Shown one piece after another: positions 36,180-45,271 of a DNA stretch of 64,000 nucleotides (position 1 is its first letter; every line of letters begins with the position of its first letter). The stretch covers positions 124,001-188,000 of the forward strand of contig CAZJVS010000001.1 in the NCBI GenBank assembly GCA_964549445.1, read 5' to 3'. The notes under the pieces were generated by a model. The model saw only the letters and a program-made list of their open reading frames with translations. It was not told the origin of the DNA and did no database searches. This DNA comes from SpSt-539 sp964549445. Its GTDB lineage: Bacteria; Planctomycetota; Phycisphaerae; UBA1845; UTPLA1. A program made the translations under genes and the position numbers.

Positions 36180-36870
36180 GAGTCACTTCCCCGCAGGCCG
36201 GGCAGCCGGCGGCGTTTGACGGCCAACCGCGCCAAATTGTGATTCCGCCCATGATCACGACGAGCGACGCGGCGACCTGGTACATCCGTCGGCGGAAACT
36301 CAAGGAAAGCAGTTTTCCGCCGCCGGCGGCGAGCAGCATCGCCGGGACGGTCCCGAGGCCGAAGAAGATCATGATGAGCATGCCATCACGCGCAGCGCCC
36401 GTGGCGGCGGCGGCGGCGAGGAACGCGTAGACGAGTCCGCACGGCAGGAACCCATTTGCGACGCCGGCGGCGAAGTGCCCGAGCCAGCCGCGTCCGTTGA
36501 GAAAGTGCGAGAAGAGCGGGGTGAACAGTCCGGATCCGGCGGCGGTCCAACGCCGCGGTAATCGGATGAGGCCGAGCGCCGCAAGGCCCAGCCCAATCAT
36601 GATGACGCCCGCAAGTATCGAGAACGCCTGTTGCGGGCTGACGGGCCCCAGTCGCCAGCGAGAGAGAAAAACTCCGGCTGATCCGGCAACCGCTCCGAGA
36701 AATGCGTAGGTGAAAATTCGACCGACGTTGTACACCAACTGCCGCGCGAGAGCAGCACTGAACGATCGCTCTGACGCCGCGAGCGCGCACGCGAATCCGC
36801 CGCACATGCCGATGCAGTGCGCTGATGCGAAAAAGCCGCCCGCCATGACCAACAGCAGTCGGCCAATCAT
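36160..36870 (-). CDS. Sulfite exporter TauE/SafE-like membrane protein of the cbb3 assembly type
   Basis: A 236-residue protein with six membrane helices. The N-terminus GGFFASAHCIGMCGGFACALA carries a Cys/His metal-binding pattern typical of the copper-trafficking TauE-like proteins found next to cbb3 oxidase genes, and the helix FAAGVANGFLPCGLVYAFL has the matching PCG motif. It probably moves or holds copper during assembly of the oxidase. ATG 36870 overlaps the stop of the copper ATPase gene as ATGA. A longer frame upstream has no homology. Confidence 0.87.
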   Translation of the reverse strand: MIGRLLLVMAGGFFASAHCIGMCGGFACALAASERSFSAALARQLVYNVGRIFTYAFLGAVAGSAGVFLSRWRLGPVSPQQAFSILAGVIMIGLGLAALGLIRLPRRWTAAGSGLFTPLFSHFLNGRGWLGHFAAGVANGFLPCGLVYAFLAAAAATGAARDGMLIMIFFGLGTVPAMLLAAGGGKLLSLSFRRRMYQVAASLVVIMGGITIWRGWPSNAAGCPACGEVTHVALGD

Positions 36871-38993
36871 GCCGTCACTCCCCGGTCGTGGGCCAGTCGG
36901 AGCGAGTTTCCGACGACCAGCAAGCTGCTGACGACCATCGCCCCGGCCGCGAATACTGGGCTCAGCTTGCCGTTGAGGGCAAGGCCGACCCCGACGATGT
37001 TGTAAGCGAAGGCCCAGAAGAGGTTTTCCTTGATCGTCCGGACGGTCCGCTGAGACAATCGAATGGCCCAGGGCACCGCAGCGAGATCGTTGCCAAGCAG
37101 GCATACGCCGGCCGCGTCGCGCGTCAGGTCAGCGCCGCAGCCGAGTGCGATGCCGACATCTGCGGCGGCCAGGGCGGGTGCGTCGTTCAGTCCATCGCCG
37201 ACCATCGCGATCGGGCCGCGCCGAGCACGAAATTCGTTGATGATTCGCAGCTTGTGTTCGGGGAGCAGCTCGGATTGAACCGGAACGCCCAGCTCGCGGG
37301 CGAGTGATTCGCCACGCGCGCGATGGTCGCCGGTGAGAATTGCGACGTCGAGGCCGGCCGAACGAAGTTCGTCGAGAGCCATCCGTGAGTTCGGTCGCAG
37401 GAATTCCTCGAAGCGGAACTCGCCGCGCGGCGAATCATCGATCCACAGGAATGCCGCGGTTCGTGTGTCGGTGCTGTCGGCGAGCTCTCCCGTATCGCCC
37501 ATCATCGCCTTGTTGCCAAGGGCAACGCGGCGACCCGCGACGGTTCCGATCAATCCTCGGCCGGCTACGACGGTGGACTCACCGGCCAGACGCGATGCGA
37601 TACCATGCGAATGCGCAAAGCGGACTATCGCACGCGATAAGGAGTGCGATGAGGTCTCGGCGAGACCGGCGGCAAGCGACAGCGCTTCGTCGGCCGGAGA
37701 GTCATCGCTCGGTGACGATCGAAATTCTCCGACGCGAGGCTCGCCGGTGGTCAGCGTGCCGGTCTTATCGAGGCAGACGAATCGCAGCTGCGCAAGTTTC
37801 TCCATGGTCTCGGCGTCCCGGAAAAGGACGTGCCGCGATGCCGCCTGGCCGATCGCCACGCAGATCGCCATCGGCGTTGCAATTCCCAGAGCGCACGGAC
37901 AGGCGATCAGCAGAACCGAGAGGCCGGCCATGACGCCGTCCATCGCGGCTCCCCGGCGAGTGCCCAGGTAGACCGCAGCGATCGCGAGCGCGATGGTCAA
38001 CGGGACCATGATGGCGGCCAATCGTTCGCTCATTCGTTCGTATCGACTCTTGGATTGGCGGGCGTCGTCAACCAGTCGGATCAGGCGGCCCAGGGTGCTC
38101 GCCGAGCCCGTCGCCGTCGCACGAATTCGGAGCCCGCCGTCGAGGCTTATCGTGCCTGCGCGCACTTCGTCGCCCGAATCGCGGACGACGGGTGTGCTCT
38201 CGCCTGTGACGATCTGCTCGTCGATGTGGGCCCGGCCGGATTCAATCCAGCCGTCGGCGGGAATCCGTCCGCCGGCAGGCACGCGGACAAGGTCTCCCAT
38301 CCGAACGTCGGCTGCTCTGGTCGCCTGCGGTTTTCCATCGCGCTCGATTTCGACTTGCGCGGGGAACAGCGAGTCGAGCGAGTCGATGGCATCCGAGGCC
38401 CGCAAGCGGCCGCGCGCTTCCAACCAACGACCGAGCGTTATGAATACGAGAATCGCGCATCCGGTCTCGAAGTAGGTTTGTCCCCGGCCCGCGAGCGTTG
38501 CGACGTACGACTGTGCGAACGCCGCCGCGACGCCGAGCATCACGAGCCCATCGATCGACACGATTCCGCGCCGGACCTGTTCGACCGCGTTGATCGCGAT
38601 CGGAAGGCCGAGGAGAAACAGTACGGGTGTCGCGAACAGGAGACTGGCATAACGCAGGAAGGCGTCGAGTTGCACGGCGACCTCGGTGGGTGCGCCGCCC
38701 GAAATCTGCTGACGATAGCCGAACATGCTGAACATCATCACGGCCATCGACAGGAAGACGGCGACACCAAGTCGCGTCAGCATCCAGTTCACCTGGCCGG
38801 GCTCGCCGCGTCGTCCGGTGATCTCCGATGCGAGTCGGCAACCGTAACAGCAATAGAGCGGCGTACGGGTGAGCTCGTACTGGAGTCGATGGGCGCGCGG
38901 AATCGGCAGATGGCAGAAATCGCAAAGTGCGCGGTCCGCCGACTGTGCGGCTTCGCCGGCTGCCGGCGGCACGTGCGTGGTCAGACCGATCAA
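36867..38993 (-). CDS. Copper-transporting P-type ATPase of the CcoI/FixI type
   Basis: A 708-residue P1B-ATPase that exports copper for maturation of the cbb3 oxidase. The N-terminus has CDFCHLPI and CCYGCRLAS, the Cys-rich metal-binding module of CcoI. It continues with TGES (actuator), the CPCALGIATPMA transmembrane copper site, the DKTGTLTTGE phosphorylation site and MVGDGLNDAPAL. Homology begins after the preceding gene's stop at 39016. TTG 38993, behind GGAGGGG, is the best start, although the frame is open to 39104. The gene's position right behind the oxidase genes fits CcoI rather than a detoxification pump. Confidence 0.9.
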   Translation of the reverse strand: MIGLTTHVPPAAGEAAQSADRALCDFCHLPIPRAHRLQYELTRTPLYCCYGCRLASEITGRRGEPGQVNWMLTRLGVAVFLSMAVMMFSMFGYRQQISGGAPTEVAVQLDAFLRYASLLFATPVLFLLGLPIAINAVEQVRRGIVSIDGLVMLGVAAAFAQSYVATLAGRGQTYFETGCAILVFITLGRWLEARGRLRASDAIDSLDSLFPAQVEIERDGKPQATRAADVRMGDLVRVPAGGRIPADGWIESGRAHIDEQIVTGESTPVVRDSGDEVRAGTISLDGGLRIRATATGSASTLGRLIRLVDDARQSKSRYERMSERLAAIMVPLTIALAIAAVYLGTRRGAAMDGVMAGLSVLLIACPCALGIATPMAICVAIGQAASRHVLFRDAETMEKLAQLRFVCLDKTGTLTTGEPRVGEFRSSPSDDSPADEALSLAAGLAETSSHSLSRAIVRFAHSHGIASRLAGESTVVAGRGLIGTVAGRRVALGNKAMMGDTGELADSTDTRTAAFLWIDDSPRGEFRFEEFLRPNSRMALDELRSAGLDVAILTGDHRARGESLARELGVPVQSELLPEHKLRIINEFRARRGPIAMVGDGLNDAPALAAADVGIALGCGADLTRDAAGVCLLGNDLAAVPWAIRLSQRTVRTIKENLFWAFAYNIVGVGLALNGKLSPVFAAGAMVVSSLLVVGNSLRLAHDRGVTA

Positions 38994-39015
38994 GCGAACC
39001 CCTCCGCGCGACACC

Positions 39016-39180
39016 TCAGAAATAGTTGCGGCTGGCCGGGATCGCGAACCGCACGACGTACCAGGCGAGCCCGATCCAGAACCCAATCCAGAGTGCGCGG
39101 ACATACCAGGGAATGCGGTGCGTCACGTATGTGTGGTACTGGCGATCCTCGAGAATGGTCGGATCTTTCGGCTCTTTCAT
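39016..39180 (-). CDS. 54-residue membrane protein of the cbb3 operon
   Basis: A very short gene that starts by ATGA overlap with the gene before it. It has a charged N-terminus (MKEPKDPTILEDRQYHTYVT) and one membrane helix (VRALWIGFWIGLAWYVVRFAI). It has the size and place of the CcoQ/FixQ subunit, but the sequence gives no firm match. It is probably a small oxidase subunit or assembly factor. Confidence 0.7.
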   Translation of the reverse strand: MKEPKDPTILEDRQYHTYVTHRIPWYVRALWIGFWIGLAWYVVRFAIPASRNYF

Positions 39181-39494
39181 GGCGCATCGCTCCACGGGCG
39201 GCCGGCGCGGCGGTCGAGTTCCGCCTCGCGTTCGAGCATGTCGAATTTCGGGCGTTCGACGTCGCGAAACATGCCTTGCTTGATGGCCCAGACGAGCAGG
39301 CACGTCATTCCGGCGGTGACGATGAAGTAGATGACCACCGGTACGATCGTGAAACCGCCGATCAGATCGCGGCGCACGGCCTGGATGAAGAGAATCAGCT
39401 TTTCGACGAAGCCATAGGCGGCCGGGCCCAGGATCAGCACTGCCATGGTCAACGGAACGATCGTCGACCAACGAGATGGCTTTTCAAACTTCAT
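39177..39494 (-). CDS. Two-helix membrane protein of the cbb3 operon
   Basis: A 105-residue protein with two membrane helices (about 13-35 and 46-68) and a charged C-terminal tail (MFRDVERPKFDMLEREAELD). It starts at ATG 39494, overlapping the FixO stop by 4 nt, and its own stop overlaps the next gene by 4 nt. I do not recognise a named family. Position suggests an accessory subunit of the oxidase. Confidence 0.72.
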   Translation of the reverse strand: MKFEKPSRWSTIVPLTMAVLILGPAAYGFVEKLILFIQAVRRDLIGGFTIVPVVIYFIVTAGMTCLLVWAIKQGMFRDVERPKFDMLEREAELDRRAGRPWSDAP

Positions 39495-40186
39495 CTGTCG
39501 ATCCCCCTCTCCGCGGGCGCGAGGGCCACGCGGGGCGCTGGCTGTGTGGTGGTCCGCCCTTTCCCCGGTCCTTCGCCCTGGTAGTACGGGTATTCCGGAA
39601 GCCAACTGCCGAGCCACTGCACGTAGGTAATGAGAGCCATGCCGCGCTTGTTGGGATAGCCGTCGGCGTCAAAGAGCCACCGATATTGGGGCATGACCGA
39701 CGACGGAACGACGCTCGTCGGCTTCCAGAAGTGAGCGACGTGCCAGTCGTTGCTGCGACGTCCGCCTTCCCGGCAAAGATCGGGTCCGACGCGGCGGGTT
39801 CCGAAGAGGACGGGGCGCTGAAGGACGTTCTGGTACTCCGTCGCCGTCGAGACGGGGCCCCAGCGGAGGTTTTCATTTGAGACCGGGCGAATGAACTGAG
39901 AGTGGCAGTGCCAGCATGCCTCGGCGACATAGACCTTGTGGCCGAGATCGAGGGCGTCGGCAAAGGACTTCTGATCCGGCCGGACGAAGTACTGCTTGAA
40001 CTTCGCCGGATAGCGTTCGGCCAGGTCGATGAATTCGGGGACGATTCCCCGTTCCGCGATCTGCGGCAGCGTCAGTTCGGGCGAATCGGCATAGAGGGCC
40101 CACGGCAGCACCCCCATCACGATGAATGAGAGTGCAAAGAAGCCGAGTCCGGCGATGAGGAAGACGCCCGATTTTGACTCAAACAT
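39491..40186 (-). CDS. ccoO: cbb3-type cytochrome c oxidase mono-heme subunit (CcoO/FixO)
   Basis: A 231-residue subunit II of the high-affinity terminal oxidase, which passes electrons to the CcoN subunit. One N-terminal membrane helix (FLIAGLGFFALSFIVMGVLPWAL) anchors a periplasmic domain. The heme c site is ACWHCHSQFIRPV (CxxCH), and the axial Met is probably in SSVMPQYRW. The block GTRRVGPDL is characteristic of CcoO. It follows ccoN after 12 nt. Confidence 0.93.
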   Translation of the reverse strand: MFESKSGVFLIAGLGFFALSFIVMGVLPWALYADSPELTLPQIAERGIVPEFIDLAERYPAKFKQYFVRPDQKSFADALDLGHKVYVAEACWHCHSQFIRPVSNENLRWGPVSTATEYQNVLQRPVLFGTRRVGPDLCREGGRRSNDWHVAHFWKPTSVVPSSVMPQYRWLFDADGYPNKRGMALITYVQWLGSWLPEYPYYQGEGPGKGRTTTQPAPRVALAPAERGIDR

Positions 40187-40198
40187 GGTGCATCTGCC

Positions 40199-41632
40199 TT
40201 ACGCTGTAGCCGGGCGGAGTCCCAGCGCGGCCGGGCTCGCCGATGCGGCGGGGCGAGTCCGCCACGTCATCCACACATTCCAAAAGAACAGGAAACTGCC
40301 GATCAGGATTGCCATGCCGCTAACGGATCGAAGGAACCAGAATGGCATGGACGCAATGAGCGATTGCTCCCAGGGCGCGAGATCGCGCCACAGGAACCCC
40401 TGTACGAGACCGGCGACGAGAAGATCCAGAAACATGACGAGCGTTCCAAGTGCGGTCAGCCAGTATTGCCAGCTATTCAGCCGGTCGCTGTACCAGCCCT
40501 TGGCGCCGACAAGTCGCGGGAACAAATGCACCATGATGCCGAGCAGCCAGAATCCGAAGACGCCGAACATGACGAGATGGGCATGGCCGACGACCCAGTC
40601 GCTGAAGTGGATGATCCGCTGGAACGGCAGCGTCGTCTGAAATGCACATTGAAGGCATGTTGTGAAGTAGAAAACCATGCCGGTATAGAACCAGCGGATC
40701 GGCATGGACGTGCGCAACGCATCGCCGCGACCCGCGAGCGTCATAAAGAAGTTCACGATGACCGTCGTGACGACCAGCTCGATGGCGATCGTCGTGATGA
40801 TCGCGCCGTGTTGTAGAAACATCGGGATCGGACTGTAGAGAAAGTGGTGAATGCCCGTCAGTGGATAGAAGAATGCCAGGCCCCAGAAGCCGACCAGCGA
40901 AAGGCCGTGGCTCCACATCGGCTTGCGCAGGATGATGGGCACGAAGTAGTACATCAACCCCCAGCCGAGCGGCGTGACGAACAGGCCGACCAAGTCGTGG
41001 ATGAACAACCCGCCGATCGCGCCCGCGGCGGTCCCGCCGACGAAGTACTGCGGCAGGAAGTTCCCCATGGCATAGACGAGCACCGTCCAGACCATTGCCG
41101 AGATGAAGTACCACGAGGTGACGTACATCGGGCCGCTGGTGCGCATGATCGGTGCGAGGAAGTTGACGGCCACCAGGACGAGTCCGACGAGCGCGACGGG
41201 GTCGATCCAGACGGGTGTTTCGCCCCATTCGAGGGCCTGGGCCTGACCCAGAACGAGTCCGACGGCCGTTGCACCGACGACGGCCTGCCACGCCCAGAAG
41301 ATGAACCACGACAGTTTGCGGTTGAAGACCGGACGCAGCGTCAACCGCGGCACGGCCCAGTACAGCCCGGATAGAAATGCGTTGGCGAGAAATCCGTATG
41401 CGACGCCGTTGGTGTGGACCATTCGCCAGCGGCCGGGAGAGAAGATCTCGAGGCCCGGCAGGGGGTAGCGCTGCAGGAATTGCAGCGACACCATGAACCC
41501 GGCGAGCAGCGCAACGCCGAAGAAGATCATCGCGGCGACCATGTGCCAGAGCACCAGCCGCTCGTCTACGAGTTCGCCGGGCGGCGGCACGTCGGCCGGA
41601 CTCGTTGAATGTGTGTGGGGGATCGATGTCAT
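40199..41632 (-). CDS. ccoN: cbb3-type cytochrome c oxidase catalytic subunit I (CcoN/FixN)
   Basis: A 477-residue polytopic subunit with about twelve helices, carrying heme b, heme b3 and CuB. HTNGVAYGFLANAFLSGLYW and the WSHGLSLVGFWGLAFFYPLTG, then GIHHFLYSPIPMFLQ stretch contain the heme and CuB histidines. The helix SDWVVGHAHLVMFGVFGFW provides the last heme ligands. This is the low-oxygen terminal oxidase of the organism. It sits 18 nt after the di-heme cytochrome and 12 nt before ccoO, within a nine-gene operon. Confidence 0.95.
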   Translation of the reverse strand: MTSIPHTHSTSPADVPPPGELVDERLVLWHMVAAMIFFGVALLAGFMVSLQFLQRYPLPGLEIFSPGRWRMVHTNGVAYGFLANAFLSGLYWAVPRLTLRPVFNRKLSWFIFWAWQAVVGATAVGLVLGQAQALEWGETPVWIDPVALVGLVLVAVNFLAPIMRTSGPMYVTSWYFISAMVWTVLVYAMGNFLPQYFVGGTAAGAIGGLFIHDLVGLFVTPLGWGLMYYFVPIILRKPMWSHGLSLVGFWGLAFFYPLTGIHHFLYSPIPMFLQHGAIITTIAIELVVTTVIVNFFMTLAGRGDALRTSMPIRWFYTGMVFYFTTCLQCAFQTTLPFQRIIHFSDWVVGHAHLVMFGVFGFWLLGIMVHLFPRLVGAKGWYSDRLNSWQYWLTALGTLVMFLDLLVAGLVQGFLWRDLAPWEQSLIASMPFWFLRSVSGMAILIGSFLFFWNVWMTWRTRPAASASPAALGLRPATA

Positions 41633-41650
41633 CGTGAGCTGCCCGTTTCG

Positions 41651-42688
41651 CTAGGGTTGAAACTCCGTGTCGGTCGGCTGCGTCATGGTCGGAGCGCCGG
41701 CATCGGGCGCGGGCTCCGGCGGCGGTGGGGGGGCGCCGTGCAAATAGATCGGGCGCGGTCGATCGCGGACGACGACTTTCGTATCCGTTACAAGCGCGGG
41801 CCGCTCGGCCAACAGACTCTGCACGTAGTAAGCCATTGCCCACAGGTCCGCCTTGGAGACGAGCGGCGGGCTGTCCGGCGTTGGACCGGGCAGATCGATC
41901 GAGTCGACCCAGGTCGGCATCGCCGTGCCGCTGATTCCCGCGGCAATGCTGCGATAGAGGTCTTCGACGCGCATTCCGGCGCGTACCGAATCGCGAAGGA
42001 AATTGGGTGGATAGAGCATCTCGCCTTCGGCGCTGGGCTTGCCCTCGGCTTCGAAGAGGCCCGGGCGAAAGCCCTCGCGGCGCGGGCTGCCGAACGCGAC
42101 GATGTCTTCGTTGATGCGTTTCTCCGGTTCGTAGGCCGGGTGGCACGACCAGCAAATCGCGTAGCCGTGATAGACCTGTTCGCCGCGTCGGATCGCGGCC
42201 GTCTTGTCGGGCATGGTTCGGTAGGGGTCTTCGATCAGTGGAATCGGGCCGGCAGGCGGTTCGGCCTTCCACCTCGGGGAAAAGGTCTTGATATAAGCGA
42301 CGAGCGAGTCGAGTGTTCGATCGGAAAGCAGGCTGAAGGACGGCATCGCGCTGCCGCGCAGGCCATTTCGAATCGTTCGCTTGAGATCGTCGTCGGTGGG
42401 AAGTTGTCCGGAGCGCGTCGAACTGAATTTGAAGTTTGCAGCGGTGAAGTTGCGCGGCTTCGGACTCAGAAAAGTGGTCGCATCACCGGCACCGTCGCCC
42501 ATCGTTCCGTGACAGCCGACGCAGTAGGTCTGATAGTTCGCGCGGCCCTCCTCGACCAGCGAAACGGCAATGTCCGGCTGTTCGCCCCGCCGGGTCGGGT
42601 GCGATGTGTCGACCTCCGGTCGTGAGTCGCAGCCAGCGACGATTGCAAGCAAACACGAGAGGGCGAAGTGGGTGAGGGGTCGCGTCAC
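41651..42688 (-). CDS. Di-heme cytochrome c lipoprotein upstream of ccoN
   Basis: A 345-residue exported di-heme cytochrome. GTG 42688 overlaps the stop of the preceding gene by 4 nt and begins a lipoprotein signal (ALSCLLAIVAGC, Cys at about 20). Heme sites are TYCVGCHGTMGDG and AICWSCHPAYEPE. The first heme domain is a CcoP-like C-type module, with the axial Met probably in GSAMPSFS. The second ends with GTAMPTWV. No separate CcoP gene is present, so this protein probably replaces that subunit as electron entry. It lacks the CcoP membrane helix and seems anchored by lipid instead. Confidence 0.85.
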   Translation of the reverse strand: MTRPLTHFALSCLLAIVAGCDSRPEVDTSHPTRRGEQPDIAVSLVEEGRANYQTYCVGCHGTMGDGAGDATTFLSPKPRNFTAANFKFSSTRSGQLPTDDDLKRTIRNGLRGSAMPSFSLLSDRTLDSLVAYIKTFSPRWKAEPPAGPIPLIEDPYRTMPDKTAAIRRGEQVYHGYAICWSCHPAYEPEKRINEDIVAFGSPRREGFRPGLFEAEGKPSAEGEMLYPPNFLRDSVRAGMRVEDLYRSIAAGISGTAMPTWVDSIDLPGPTPDSPPLVSKADLWAMAYYVQSLLAERPALVTDTKVVVRDRPRPIYLHGAPPPPPEPAPDAGAPTMTQPTDTEFQP

Positions 42689-43311
42689 GGCTTCGCCTCC
42701 GGCCGTGGGGCGGAGGCATCGTACGGCACAAATCGTCCCCATTGTTCCAGGAGCAACATGGTCCAGCCGAACACGAGATGGGTTGCAACGGCGACGTAGA
42801 CCGGTGTTTGCTTGACGATCCACGAACCCCCAATCAGGAGGGGTTGAATCCAAGCAATCAGGCCATAGAAGTTGATGATCCAGATCGCGAGACTCAGCGC
42901 CGTCGCGCCAAGGAAGCGGGCGATGCCGGAACGCTTACTCATGTACCGCGAGAGCAGGAGGTGGAATGGAATACCCAGGAGCATGCCGGTGGCGAGATAG
43001 AGGCAGCAACCGGCCGCGAGAGCAAAGCCGCTCTGAAGCTCGAGCGCTCCTGCGCCCAGCGGAAACGTGAGATAGACGCGGATGAGTTCAAGCGGGTGCC
43101 GGCCGACCATGGCCGCGCCGATGATGTTGAACAGCAAGCTTGCGAGGGCGCCGAACAGACCAAGGACCATTCCTGCCAGGACGTGGTAGGTCGTGTAGTA
43201 GCCGGTGGGGGGCCACTCGGGCGGCGTCGCCTGGGCGGCCAGGCGATCTTCGATGGCCGCGATCTGCGATTTCAGCCGTTGAAGTTCGAGTTCGGCGTTG
43301 TTTGGTTCCAC
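42685..43311 (-). CDS. Multipass membrane protein at the head of the cbb3 operon
   Basis: About 208 residues with an N-terminal coiled coil (NNAELELQRLKSQIAAIEDRL) and five or so membrane helices from residue 45 on. No family was recognised. GTG 43311 was preferred because it places the coiled coil at the N-terminus; GTG 43386 would add 25 residues with no protein-like character. It overlaps the cytochrome start by 4 nt (GTGA), so it is co-expressed with the oxidase genes and may anchor or assemble the complex. Confidence 0.7.
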   Translation of the reverse strand: MEPNNAELELQRLKSQIAAIEDRLAAQATPPEWPPTGYYTTYHVLAGMVLGLFGALASLLFNIIGAAMVGRHPLELIRVYLTFPLGAGALELQSGFALAAGCCLYLATGMLLGIPFHLLLSRYMSKRSGIARFLGATALSLAIWIINFYGLIAWIQPLLIGGSWIVKQTPVYVAVATHLVFGWTMLLLEQWGRFVPYDASAPRPEAKP

Positions 43312-43481
43312 GCGCGCTCTCTCGATCCACTCCGCATTCAAGCCACATCCGGCGGATCGGCCGAGCTTGAGCAAACATCGTGCCACACGGACGAAGGCCC
43401 GAAATGGCCGGAAATTGCGAAGGGTGAGCGCGGCCGGTGTTGCCCCTTCTGGCGCCGTTGCGGAAAAATCCGCAGCGGCGG

Positions 43482-45113
43482 TCAGAGTTCGAAAGATCCG
43501 GGCGAGACTGCGACGAAGTGACGGACGAGCGGTCCGCCCGGGTGCTTGTGAAAAGCCCGGGCCCGCTGAAACAGGGCCAGATCGGCGCGGGTCATCCGTT
43601 CGTGCTGGCGGAGGTGTTCATCCCAGGACTCAATGAAGAACATCTCGACAAAGCGGCTGCGGTCGGAGAGGTCGCGGGTGAGAGTCCACGCAAATGCGCC
43701 GTCCCGGCGTCGGCGGCGGCCGACCTCGGACATGAGCTTCGTGAACTCGGCGGCGTCGTCGGGGCGGAGCTCGTACTCGACGATTACGGCAACGGGACCG
43801 TCGTCGCCATCGGGATGTTCGAGCGAGTCGTGGAGCGGCAGAAAGTCGGCGGATTCGAGGGCGTCCGGGCGTCCCTCCGCGAGGCGAAAGAACGGGGTCG
43901 CGACGAGTTCAGGAATCAAGGCGGCACCGGCTGCGAGCAGGGCCGCCGGGAGCCCGGCGTGGCCCGCGACGACTCCCCAAATGATGCTGCCGAGTGACAT
44001 GCTTCCGAAAAAAACCATAATGTGGAATGACATCACGCGGGCGCGCACCCACATCGGCACGCCGGTTTGAAGCGCCACATTCAGGGACGAAAGCACGCAG
44101 AGCCACCCGATTCCGGAGATGAACGCGGCCGCAGCGGCGACCGACGCCAGCGACGTGAGACCGAGGGCAACCATCGCAGTCGCGAAGAGCGTTGCGCCGA
44201 GCGCGACCGTGCCGTTGGATCCGAGTCGGCCGCGGATGCGCGGAAGCACGATCGCCCCGCAAACCGCGCCGACGCCCAACGAGCCGAGCAATACGCCGTA
44301 ACCCGATGCGCCGAGTGAAAGCATGTCGCGGGCAATGAGGGGCGCGAGCGCGAAGATCGCACTTCCGGGCACGACAAAGAGTGCCCCGCGCACCAGGACG
44401 GAACGGACGGGAGGCGAGTGCCTCGCGTAGCGAATTCCGGCTCGCGTGGCGCTGAGCAATCGTTCCGGCGGCGCCGTGGATTCGGTTTCGCGGCGGCGCC
44501 ACCCGATCAAGACAACAATAACCCCGACGAAAGACGCCGCGTTCAGCGCATAAACTGCCGGTGGTCCAAGCCAGGCAATGAGCAGGCCGCCGACGGCCGG
44601 CCCGATGGCCCGCGATGCGTTCATCGAAACGCCGTTCAGGGCGACAGCGGCCGGCAGCTCCTCGAGCGGCACCAATTCGGGGATGACGGCCTGCCAGACC
44701 GGTGCGTTCAGGGCGGCGCCGATGCCGAGGCCGAACGTGAGCGACAGGAGTAACCAGGGGGTCGCCAGCCCGCGCCAGGCGAGGAGCGCCAACGCAGCCG
44801 CCATGGCCAGCATCCAGGCCTGCGTCAGCACCAGCAGGCGGCGGCGATGGACGATGTCGGCCAGTGAACCGGCCAGCAATCCGAGGAGAAACACGGGCAA
44901 GGTCGTTGCGACCTGCACGAGACTGACCATGGTCGGCGACGTGGTCAGCGAGGTCATCTGCCACCCGACGCCGACGTTCTGCATCCATGTGCCGATGTTG
45001 GAAACGAGCGAGGCGCTCCAAAGGGCGGCGAAGATCCGGCGGCGGAGCGGCGCCCAGGCGGATGGCATCGATGCACGGTGGACGAAGGCCGGTGGTGCGG
45101 CAGTTGTGGCCAT
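43482..45113 (-). CDS. MFS transporter of the TMS type with C-terminal ABM-like domain
   Basis: A 543-residue protein. Residues 15-420 are a major facilitator with twelve helices, and the start matches the transmembrane secretion effector group (WSASLVSNIGTWMQNVGVGWQM). The C-terminal 100 residues (PVAVIVEYELRPDDAAEFTKL, then GAFAWTLTRDLSDRSRFVEMF) match the antibiotic biosynthesis monooxygenase (ABM) fold that is known fused to this transporter type. The substrate is unknown; siderophore or drug export is possible. It is separated from the oxidase operon by about 100-170 nt of intergenic sequence. Confidence 0.9.
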   Translation of the reverse strand: MATTAAPPAFVHRASMPSAWAPLRRRIFAALWSASLVSNIGTWMQNVGVGWQMTSLTTSPTMVSLVQVATTLPVFLLGLLAGSLADIVHRRRLLVLTQAWMLAMAAALALLAWRGLATPWLLLSLTFGLGIGAALNAPVWQAVIPELVPLEELPAAVALNGVSMNASRAIGPAVGGLLIAWLGPPAVYALNAASFVGVIVVLIGWRRRETESTAPPERLLSATRAGIRYARHSPPVRSVLVRGALFVVPGSAIFALAPLIARDMLSLGASGYGVLLGSLGVGAVCGAIVLPRIRGRLGSNGTVALGATLFATAMVALGLTSLASVAAAAAFISGIGWLCVLSSLNVALQTGVPMWVRARVMSFHIMVFFGSMSLGSIIWGVVAGHAGLPAALLAAGAALIPELVATPFFRLAEGRPDALESADFLPLHDSLEHPDGDDGPVAVIVEYELRPDDAAEFTKLMSEVGRRRRRDGAFAWTLTRDLSDRSRFVEMFFIESWDEHLRQHERMTRADLALFQRARAFHKHPGGPLVRHFVAVSPGSFEL

Positions 45114-45271
45114 GTCGATAAGTCTAGTCGCACGAAGGCCCGTGCGGTTTGCGAAAGACGGCGGTTGACTTTGTCCGATGAAATCGGTAAGTACATGGCC
45201 ACCAAGCCTCTACGGCGGCGCTACAGTCTGGCGGGGTGTGGGGCGCCGCCCGCACGGATGGAGATTCACTC

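Noticed and set aside
40473..42272. 599-codon minus-strand frame across ccoN and the cytochrome gene
   Set aside because: Arg-rich frame-shifted reading of two genes with clear heme motifs in another frame.
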